A stretch of DNA of 5,156 nucleotides from Sphingomonadaceae bacterium (GTDB lineage Bacteria; Pseudomonadota; Alphaproteobacteria; Sphingomonadales; Sphingomonadaceae): the NCBI GenBank assembly GCA_013821585.1, contig JACDGO010000184.1:1-5156 (forward strand), read 5' to 3'. The notes beneath the pieces are model-generated. The model did not search any database. It was not told where the DNA came from and was given only the letters and a program-made list of their open reading frames with translations. Both the position numbers and the translations under genes were made by a program. Each line of letters begins with the position of its first letter. The stretch's first letter is position 1. This document shows positions 1 through 4,881 of the stretch, piece after piece.

Positions 1-539
1 AGAATCATCAGCCCATAGGTTTCGGCCGCCAGCGGCGGCGCGATCGCCGCGACGCCGGGATCGCCGAGTTCGGCGACATGGGCCGCGGCGCCTGCGGTGT
101 CGGCATAGGCGATCGGCTGGATGCCGCGGCCCCTGAGCCAATGGCGGCATTGGCCGAGCGCTTGCGGGTGGCTGACCGCCTGAACGATCCCCTCGATCGC
201 TCCCGTCCCCATCAACGCATAGCGGATCGGCAGGAAGTGCTCGCCGGTGATCGCCAGCCCCGATTCGGGCAGCAGGAAATGCATGTCGGCGACGCGGCCG
301 TGGAGCGAATTCTCGATCGGGATCATCGCGCAGTCGGCGCGTCCGTCCTTGACCGCGTCGATCGCGTCCTCGAACGAAAAGCAGGGCAGCGGCAGGCCGT
401 CGGGAAACGCCTCGCTGACGGCGATGTGCGAGTTCGCGCCGGGCGCCCCCTGAAACGCCACCGCGCGCGCGGGTTCGGCGGCGGCGGCTTCGGTCATCGC
501 GGAAACGATCGGGCGGGCGGGGGCGGGATAGCGGTCCAT
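1..539 (-). CDS. pheA: Prephenate dehydratase, N-terminal part (runs off left edge)
   Basis: Converts prephenate to phenylpyruvate by decarboxylation and dehydration, the committed cytosolic step of phenylalanine synthesis. Reading leftwards from the ATG at 539-537 gives 179 uninterrupted codons plus two bases before the window edge. Family signatures seen are AVAFQGAPGANSH (residues 26-38), FSFEDAIDAV (54-63), the substrate-domain block IPIENSLHGRV (73-83), LLPESGL (89-95) and YADTAGAAAH (145-154). The catalytic TRF region and any C-terminal ACT domain lie outside the window. No chorismate mutase domain precedes the dehydratase, so it is the stand-alone type. A second in-frame ATG lies at 497-495 (residue 15). 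I prefer 539 because the residues before the second ATG (MDRYPAPARPIV) resemble N-termini I recall from sphingomonad homologues, but neither start has a clear Shine-Dalgarno. It is divergent from the cytochrome gene. Confidence 0.95.
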   Translation of the reverse strand, partial: MDRYPAPARPIVSAMTEAAAAEPARAVAFQGAPGANSHIAVSEAFPDGLPLPCFSFEDAIDAVKDGRADCAMIPIENSLHGRVADMHFLLPESGLAITGEHFLPIRYALMGTGAIEGIVQAVSHPQALGQCRHWLRGRGIQPIAYADTAGAAAHVAELGDPGVAAIAPPLAAETYGLMI

Positions 540-551
540 GTCCGGCGGCGG

Positions 552-579
552 GTATCGGCGCGGCGAGCTTGCGGTCAAG
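552..579 (-). promoter_or_regulatory. Putative pheA promoter
   Basis: On the minus strand, CTTGAC (579-574) matches the alphaproteobacterial housekeeping -35 element. It is followed after 16 nt by CGATAC (557-552), which matches 4 of 6 positions of the CTATAT-like -10. Transcription would start about 5-8 nt before the ATG at 539, giving a very short leader, consistent with the absence of a Shine-Dalgarno there. It is found by inspection only, and short motifs of this kind can occur by chance. Confidence 0.35.
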
Positions 580-580
580 C
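567..580. repeat. Short palindrome in the divergent intergenic region
   Basis: GCTTG (567-571) and CAAGC (576-580) form a perfect 5-bp inverted repeat around CGGT. It lies in the 90-bp gap between pheA and the cytochrome gene and overlaps the -35-like hexamers of both putative divergent promoters. It could be an operator half-site pair or simply the result of two back-to-back -35 elements. The arms are short enough for coincidence. Confidence 0.35.
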
Positions 581-596
581 GCGCGCTTTCCTAAGG
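568..596 (+). promoter_or_regulatory. Weak putative promoter for the cytochrome c gene
   Basis: CTTGCG (568-573), 17 nt, then CTAAGG (591-596). These match the CTTGAC / CTATAT consensus at 4 of 6 and 3 of 6 positions with ideal spacing. Initiation near 603 would leave a leader of roughly 27 nt before the ATG at 630. The -10 is poor, so this is the best candidate in the gap rather than a convincing promoter. Confidence 0.22.
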
Positions 597-629
597 GGCC
601 GCACACGCCTTTCCGGGGACCACGCGAAC

Positions 630-1208
630 ATGGACAGCCGCAGCAATCTCGTCGCCATGATGGTCCTCGGCGCGGGGATCGTCGCGCTCGGCGCGACGAT
701 CGTCACCGGCGAGTATTTTCATCCCGAGCGGCCGGAAAAGCCCGGTTATGTCGTCGAAGGCGTCGAAGCCGAGGGTGGCGACGGCGGCGCGGCCGCGGCG
801 CCCGTGCCGATCGCGACCTTGCTCCCGACCGCCGACGCGGCGAAGGGCGCCGAGGTCTTCAAGAAATGCACCTCATGCCACACGATCAACCAAGGCGGCG
901 CGAACGGGATCGGCCCGAACCTCTACGGAACGCTCGGTGAGGCGATCGGGCAGGGGAAAGGCGGATTCGCCTTCTCCGACGCGCTGAAGGGCGTCGGCGG
1001 CAAATGGGACTTCGAAAAGATGAACGCGTGGCTGACGAGCCCGCGCGCGCTCGCGCCAGGCACCAAGATGACCTTCGCCGGACTGTCGAAGCCCGAGGAT
1101 CGCGCCAACGTGATCCTTTACGTCAACAGCCAGGGATCGAACCTGCCGCTTCCGCCTGTGCCGGACGCCGCACCGGCGGCGGGCAAGGCCGGTCCCGCGG
1201 CGAAGTAG
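630..1208 (+). CDS. Membrane-anchored class I cytochrome c (CycM / c552-like)
   Basis: A 192-aa monohaem cytochrome c, probably tethered to the periplasmic face of the inner membrane and passing electrons between the bc1 complex and a terminal oxidase. Residues 7-26 form one hydrophobic segment (LVAMMVLGAGIVALGATIVT) with no cleavage-type end, so it is likely a retained anchor. A Gly/Ala/Pro-rich linker follows (about 44-62), then the haem domain: CTSCH at 80-84 (thioether cysteines C80 and C83, axial His84), GIGPNLYG at 93-100, and GTKMTF with probable axial Met147. The tail (172-192) is Pro/Ala-rich. The start at 630 is chosen because it places the anchor at the extreme N-terminus; the open frame upstream is only the antisense of pheA. 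The only Shine-Dalgarno-like stretch is CGGGGA (614-619), which is weak. Its stop lies 3 nt from the stop of the convergent LOG gene. The exact partner cannot be told from sequence. Confidence 0.95.
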   Translation: MDSRSNLVAMMVLGAGIVALGATIVTGEYFHPERPEKPGYVVEGVEAEGGDGGAAAAPVPIATLLPTADAAKGAEVFKKCTSCHTINQGGANGIGPNLYGTLGEAIGQGKGGFAFSDALKGVGGKWDFEKMNAWLTSPRALAPGTKMTFAGLSKPEDRANVILYVNSQGSNLPLPPVPDAAPAAGKAGPAAK

Positions 1209-1224
1209 TTCTTACTTGGCTGCG
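1196..1224. terminator. Imperfect hairpin spanning the convergent stop codons
   Basis: Bases 1196-1207 and 1213-1224 are inverted repeats matching at 10 of 12 positions around a 5-nt centre (1208-1212). In the plus-strand transcript this gives a 12-position stem with one G-U pair and one G-G mismatch. It includes both stop codons (TAG at 1206-1208, and TAA read from 1214-1212). No U-run follows on either strand, so it is not a classical intrinsic terminator. It could act as a compact bidirectional terminator or 3' end stabiliser, or it could simply reflect both proteins ending in Ala-Ala-Lys. No other terminator candidate separates the two convergent genes. Confidence 0.3.
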
Positions 1225-2051
1225 TAGAAATCCTGAACGATCTTCCACGCCTGCTCGGCACTGTCGACGAACCGGAACAGATCGACGTCCTCCGGGCTGA
1301 TCACCCCCTCGCCGGCGAAGGCGTCGAAGTCGATTACCTTCGTCCAGAAGTCCTTGCCGAACATCAGCACGGGCATCGGCTTGATCTTGCCGGTCTGAAT
1401 GAGGGTCAGGAGCTCGAAGGTCTCGTCGAACGTGCCGAACCCGCCGGGGAACACCGCGACCGCGCGCGCGCGCAGCAGGAAATGCATTTTCCTCAGCGCG
1501 AAATAGTGGAACTGAAAGCTCAGCGCGGGCGTGACGTAGACGTTCGGCGCCTGTTCGTGCGGCAGGACGATGTTGAGGCCGATCGATTCGGCGCCGGCGT
1601 CCTGCGCGCCACGATTGGCGGCTTCCATGATCGAGGGACCGCCGCCCGAGCAGACGACGAAATGCCGCATGCCCGCCTCGTCGCGCGGGGACGCGCTGGC
1701 GAGCGCGGCGAGCTTGCGCGCTTCGGCATAGTGGCGGCCGTTTGCCTCGAGCCGCGCGGCGATCGCGGGATCGGGGTTGCCCGACTTCACGCCCGGCTCC
1801 GGGATTCGCGCCGAGCCGTAGAACACCATCGTCGAACCGATCTTCGCTTCCTCGAGCAGCAGCTCGGGCTTCAACAATTCGAGCTGGAAGCGGACCGGGC
1901 GCAAATCCTCGCGCAGCAGGAAGTCCATGTCCTGGAACGCGAGCTTGTAGGCGGGATTTTCGGTCTGCGGCGTGGAGAGCCCGGTGCGGGCGACCTCGGC
2001 TTCGGCCGCGGCGCGCGGGAAGACGCGGCTTGGGATGCGTGCTTCTGTCAT
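1212..2051 (-). CDS. LOG / TIGR00730 family Rossmann-fold protein (putative nucleotide 5'-monophosphate phosphoribohydrolase)
   Basis: A 279-aa cytosolic protein of the Lonely Guy family. Characterised members hydrolyse the N-glycosidic bond of (cytokinin) nucleoside 5'-monophosphates, releasing base and ribose 5-phosphate. Signature motifs are present: GGGPSIMEAANRGA (136-149, phosphate-binding loop), FHYFALRKMHF (181-191, with the conserved Arg187), and the catalytic PGGFGTFDE (202-210, Glu210). About 70 residues precede the Rossmann core (which starts near STMVFYGSARIP, 73-84), so it is longer than the roughly 190-aa minimal LOG proteins and belongs to the extended bacterial group. The start ATG at 2051 is supported by AAGGGG (2062-2057) 5 nt upstream, which overlaps the stop codon of the preceding Extensin-like gene. 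It is the last gene of the minus-strand operon. Older annotations call such proteins lysine decarboxylase, which is wrong for this family. The true substrate is unknown. Confidence 0.9.
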   Translation of the reverse strand: MTEARIPSRVFPRAAAEAEVARTGLSTPQTENPAYKLAFQDMDFLLREDLRPVRFQLELLKPELLLEEAKIGSTMVFYGSARIPEPGVKSGNPDPAIAARLEANGRHYAEARKLAALASASPRDEAGMRHFVVCSGGGPSIMEAANRGAQDAGAESIGLNIVLPHEQAPNVYVTPALSFQFHYFALRKMHFLLRARAVAVFPGGFGTFDETFELLTLIQTGKIKPMPVLMFGKDFWTKVIDFDAFAGEGVISPEDVDLFRFVDSAEQAWKIVQDFYAAK

Positions 2052-2056
2052 CCCGG

Positions 2057-2062
2057 CCCCTT
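2057..2062 (-). promoter_or_regulatory. Ribosome binding site of the LOG gene
   Basis: AAGGGG on the minus strand, 5 nt before the ATG at 2051. Its first two bases are the last two of the TAA stop of the upstream Extensin-like gene, so ribosomes terminating there are placed directly at this start. The placement supports the chosen start and translational coupling. Confidence 0.55.
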
Positions 2063-2723
2063 AACGACAGAACGGGCCGCGGCCCATATCGAAATGCAGG
2101 TGATCGTGGTGTGCCTCGTTGTAATCGGGGCTGAGCACGGTCTGGAACCGCCCGCACGCGGCGGCGCGGACCGCGCGGAGGAATTCCCGCTCGTCGTCGC
2201 CACCGTTCCAGCCATCCTTGATGGTGACGCGGCGTCCGTTCTCGAGCACGAAAGCCGCGACATCGACCGCGTTGGCGAACGCGTGCTCCGAAAGCGCGCC
2301 CGTCGCTGCGCCGTTGACGTTGCGGCAGGAATAGGTGCCGAAGCTTTCGATGCGGACGACGCGGCTGGCGAAGCTGCGCTGGGCGGGGCCGGCGAGGTCG
2401 TTTTGCACCCAGAGGGTGAAAGCGCGCGCGAGCGGGCAGGTCATAGCACCAAGGTTCGCGGTCGGCGTGCCGATGTCGCGCAGCTGCACCGACCCGAGCG
2501 CCGAACAGCCGCCGCCGAAGGTTCGGTCGGGAAGCAGCGCATAGCGCGCGACCATGCGGTCGAGATCGCCGATGCAGATGCGCAGCTGCGCGGGATCGTA
2601 AGTGCGGCCCACCCGCGGGCGTGGCGCGGCGCGCGGGCGGCGCGGCCCCTCGACACAGGCGTTCAGCACCAGCGCCAGGGCGACGACGAAAATGAGCGGA
2701 CGCGCGGTCACGCGCTGCGTCAT
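2061..2723 (-). CDS. Extensin-like C-terminal domain lipoprotein
   Basis: A 220-aa protein with an Extensin-like_C domain, a bacterial family of unproven function despite the plant cell-wall name. The N-terminus is a lipoprotein signal: a basic start (MTQRVTARP), a hydrophobic stretch (10-20), and lipobox VLNAC with Cys23 as the acylation site, so it should be anchored in the periplasm. A basic Pro/Arg linker follows (27-40), then the domain. Within it, SEHAFANAVD (145-154) gives His-x6-Asp (H147, D154), and HHDHLHFDMG (205-214) gives an HxH (H208, H210), the pattern of zinc ligands in LAS-type DD-peptidases. Six other cysteines (50, 73, 96, 133, 190, 219) suggest disulfides. The start at 2723 is chosen over an upstream ATG at 2747 because it overlaps the nudC stop as ATGA and gives a proper signal peptide. 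Envelope hydrolase activity is inference. Confidence 0.88.
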   Translation of the reverse strand: MTQRVTARPLIFVVALALVLNACVEGPRRPRAAPRPRVGRTYDPAQLRICIGDLDRMVARYALLPDRTFGGGCSALGSVQLRDIGTPTANLGAMTCPLARAFTLWVQNDLAGPAQRSFASRVVRIESFGTYSCRNVNGAATGALSEHAFANAVDVAAFVLENGRRVTIKDGWNGGDDEREFLRAVRAAACGRFQTVLSPDYNEAHHDHLHFDMGRGPFCR

Positions 2724-3601
2724 GTGGCGCTTCGTGCGTCGAGCCAATGGCGGAACAGCGTGTGGGCGATGGCGATGCGCGGCGGCGCGATGAAACGTGC
2801 ATCGGGGGCGCCCGCCATCGCGGCTTCGACCTCATCGCACGTCACCCACATCGCGTCGTCGAGCTCGGTCGTATCGATCGTCAGCGCGTCGCCGGCGACC
2901 TGCGCGACGCACGCCATCATCAGCGACGACGGGAAGGGCCAGGGCTGGCTGACGACGTAGCGCACCGATGTCGCGCGCACGCCCGCTTCCTCGAACAGCT
3001 CGCGCGCGACGGCTTCCTCGATCGACTCGCCGGGCTCGACAAAGCCGGCGAGCGCCGAATAGCGGCCTGCCGGGTAGCGCGGCTGGCGGCCGACGAGGAC
3101 GCGTCCGCCGTGCTCGGCGAGCATGATGACGACGGGGTCGACGCGCGGGAAATGCTCGGCACCACACTGGAGGCAGGCGCGGCCCCAGCCCGCGCGGAAC
3201 AGCGCGGTCGTGCTGCCGCAACGCGCGCAGAAGCGGTGGCGGCCGTGCCAGTCGATGAGACTCCGCGCGGCGGCGAACGCGGCGGCGTCCTCGGCGGAAA
3301 GGCCGATGATCGCCGCCCAGATCGCCGCGGCTCCGCGATCGACCGGCGGCTCGGGCGGTAACGCGGCGAAGCACGCGCGGTCGCCGTCGAGACCGAGAAG
3401 GATCAGCTCGTCGTCAACGCCTGCATCGGCCAGGCTGGTCCAGACAAGTTCGCCGCTTTCATCGGTACGCGGCTCGAGGCCGTCCATGCCGATCAGCCGC
3501 GCGCGCAGGTCGCTTGCGGCTGCCGCCAGTGCGTCGGGATCGTTCCTCAGCCGGTCGGCGCGGTCGAGCGTGCCGCCGGTGAAGCCGGGCGCTTCGATCA
3601 C
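2720..3601 (-). CDS. nudC: NAD(H) pyrophosphatase / Nudix hydrolase NudC
   Basis: A 293-aa enzyme that cleaves NADH or NAD+ to the nicotinamide mononucleotide and AMP. E. coli NudC also removes NAD caps from RNA. Domain order fits the family: a divergent N-terminal Nudix-like region (about 1-110), a zinc ribbon with CARCG (125-129) and CLQCG (143-147), whose four cysteines are C125, C128, C143 and C146, then the catalytic Nudix domain. The Nudix box runs from G186 to V208 and keeps every key residue, including RELFEE (200-205). The NudC-specific SQPWPFPSS (218-226) follows and separates it from other Nudix enzymes. I chose the GTG at 3601-3599 because it overlaps the upstream hydrolase stop as GTGA and sits just before the recognisable N-terminal region. 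Open frame beyond it is only the out-of-frame shadow of that hydrolase. Its own stop overlaps the next start as ATGA. No strong Shine-Dalgarno is seen, so it is probably translated by coupling. Confidence 0.94.
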   Translation of the reverse strand: MIEAPGFTGGTLDRADRLRNDPDALAAAASDLRARLIGMDGLEPRTDESGELVWTSLADAGVDDELILLGLDGDRACFAALPPEPPVDRGAAAIWAAIIGLSAEDAAAFAAARSLIDWHGRHRFCARCGSTTALFRAGWGRACLQCGAEHFPRVDPVVIMLAEHGGRVLVGRQPRYPAGRYSALAGFVEPGESIEEAVARELFEEAGVRATSVRYVVSQPWPFPSSLMMACVAQVAGDALTIDTTELDDAMWVTCDEVEAAMAGAPDARFIAPPRIAIAHTLFRHWLDARSAT

Positions 3602-4881
3602 AGGCTCGCGTAGACGCTCTTGGCGAAGTCGAGCGTGAAGGGAATCGCGGTATCGGGCATATATTGCGCGAAGCCGCAGGCGCGAACGCGCTTGGTTGGA
3701 TCGACCCAGGCGATCGTCGCCGCGGCGCCGCCCCAGCCGTAAGTGCCGATTCCCGAGGGCGTTGCGTCGGGACGCACCTTGACGCGCCCGCCCGCGCCGA
3801 ACCCTTGCCCCGCCGCGAAGGTGCCGGCGGTGTCGATGCCGGGCGGGAGCAGGTTCGACATGCCGAGCCTTGCGGTCGCCTCCTTCATCACGCGCGTCCG
3901 GCCGATCGCGCCGTGCCCTGCGAGCATGAGTAGGAAGCGGTCGTAGTCGCGCGGGCTCATGACCAGCCCCGCGCCGCCGAAGGGAAAGGCCGGGGCGTCG
4001 GAAAACACGCTCGAAGCGCCGGGGTCGATCGGCGCCTGGCCTTTCGGCGAGACGCCGTAGTTGGTGGTGAGCCGCGCCGTTTCGGACGCGGGCACGCGAA
4101 AGAAGGTGCTGCGCATCCCGAGCGGGTCGAACATGCGCTTTTGGAGGAACGCGTCGAACGGCATGCCGCTCGCGATCTCGATGACGCGGCCCATCAGGTC
4201 GAGCGCGACCGAATAGCTCCACTTCGTCCCCGGATCGGCGATCAGCGGGAGCGTGGCGAGCCGGTCGGCGAAGACCTCGAGACTCGGAGCGGTCGAGATC
4301 GGCGGGAAACCGGGAATAGGCTTGCGGCTGATCGTGCCGGGATTGATGCCGAGGCGGATATATTCGCCGAGCAGCGGCCCCTTGGTGACGATCACCGCGT
4401 AACCGAGCCCGGCGGTGTGTGTGAGCAGGTTGCGCACGGTAATCGGCCGCGCGGCGGGGCGCGACGTCAGATCCTTCGTCGGATCGACCAGCACGCGCGG
4501 ATGCGCGAAGCCGGGAATGAAGTCGGCGATGTTCTGGTCGAGGCCGATCTTGCCGTCCTCGATCAGCATCATCGCCGCCATTCCGGTGATCGGTTTGGTC
4601 ATCGAATAGACGCGGAACAGGCTGTCGGCGTCGATCTTCCGCGGATTGTCGCGCGCGAGTTTTCCTGCGGCGAGGAAGGTCGCGGGGTCCGTGCCGTACC
4701 CCACCGCCGCCGCCGCGCCGGGCAAACGATCGTCGGCGACATAGGCGTCGAGCGCCGCCTGGACCTTCGACCAATCGGACGCGACGATCCGCGCGAACAC
4801 CGGCGCGGGCAGCAGCGAAAGCGCGCCGAGTCCGAGCCCCGCGCCGACAAATTGCCTCCGGTCAAGCCGCGCATCGAGCAT
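3598..4881 (-). CDS. Tat-exported serine hydrolase, beta-lactamase / family VIII esterase fold
   Basis: A 427-aa protein of the Beta-lactamase (class C / penicillin-binding-like) superfamily. DRRQFVGAG (7-15) followed by a hydrophobic stretch ending in PVFA (27-30) is a twin-arginine export signal, so the mature enzyme should be periplasmic. The nucleophile motif SMTK (93-96; Ser93, Lys96) sits in the typical FRVYSMTKPITG context. LLTHTAGLGY (152-161) is a family hallmark. The second motif, usually YxN in true class C enzymes, reads YSV (223-225), and GWGG (382-385) stands where the KTG box would be. Both features point to an esterase-like or peptidase-like enzyme rather than a resistance beta-lactamase. 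The ATG at 4881 has a strong GGAGGAA (4895-4889) 7 nt upstream, lying inside the end of mutY, and the first 20 bp overlap that gene. The stop overlaps the nudC GTG. The substrate is unknown. Confidence 0.92.
   Translation of the reverse strand: MLDARLDRRQFVGAGLGLGALSLLPAPVFARIVASDWSKVQAALDAYVADDRLPGAAAAVGYGTDPATFLAAGKLARDNPRKIDADSLFRVYSMTKPITGMAAMMLIEDGKIGLDQNIADFIPGFAHPRVLVDPTKDLTSRPAARPITVRNLLTHTAGLGYAVIVTKGPLLGEYIRLGINPGTISRKPIPGFPPISTAPSLEVFADRLATLPLIADPGTKWSYSVALDLMGRVIEIASGMPFDAFLQKRMFDPLGMRSTFFRVPASETARLTTNYGVSPKGQAPIDPGASSVFSDAPAFPFGGAGLVMSPRDYDRFLLMLAGHGAIGRTRVMKEATARLGMSNLLPPGIDTAGTFAAGQGFGAGGRVKVRPDATPSGIGTYGWGGAAATIAWVDPTKRVRACGFAQYMPDTAIPFTLDFAKSVYASL

Noticed and set aside
78..629. 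Open plus-strand frame extending the cytochrome upstream to 78
   Set aside because: This part is the antisense of pheA, whose protein is clearly recognisable, and the extension is Arg/Gly/Asp-rich with no domain. The cytochrome membrane anchor begins naturally at the ATG at 630.
1459..1473. Alternating CG run as a possible Z-DNA or simple repeat
   Set aside because: It encodes the Arg-Ala-Arg-Ala stretch just before the LOG catalytic loop, in frame and in conserved context. Short CG runs are expected at this base composition.
269..1487. Identical 16-bp string at 269-284 and 1472-1487
   Set aside because: Both copies encode Met-His-Phe-Leu-Leu on the minus strand in unrelated genes (pheA and LOG) with the same preferred codons. 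A near copy at about 1912-1928 encodes a similar peptide. This is coding coincidence, not a repeat element.
1123..2835. 570-codon minus-strand open frame
   Set aside because: It crosses three real genes in a different frame and encodes an Arg/Pro/Ala-rich sequence with no recognisable domain.
1482..2960. 492-codon plus-strand open frame
   Set aside because: It runs antisense through the LOG, Extensin-like and nudC genes. Its composition (Arg, Ala, Gly, Asp-rich, no motif) is typical of antisense shadow frames in GC-rich DNA.
3602..4774. Upstream extension of nudC as a possible giant fusion protein
   Set aside because: The extension is the out-of-frame shadow of the serine hydrolase gene; the genuine NudC domains begin after 3601.
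3598..4881. Antibiotic resistance beta-lactamase
   Set aside because: The YxN and KTG motifs are replaced by YSV and GWGG, and the gene sits in a housekeeping operon with no mobile element nearby.
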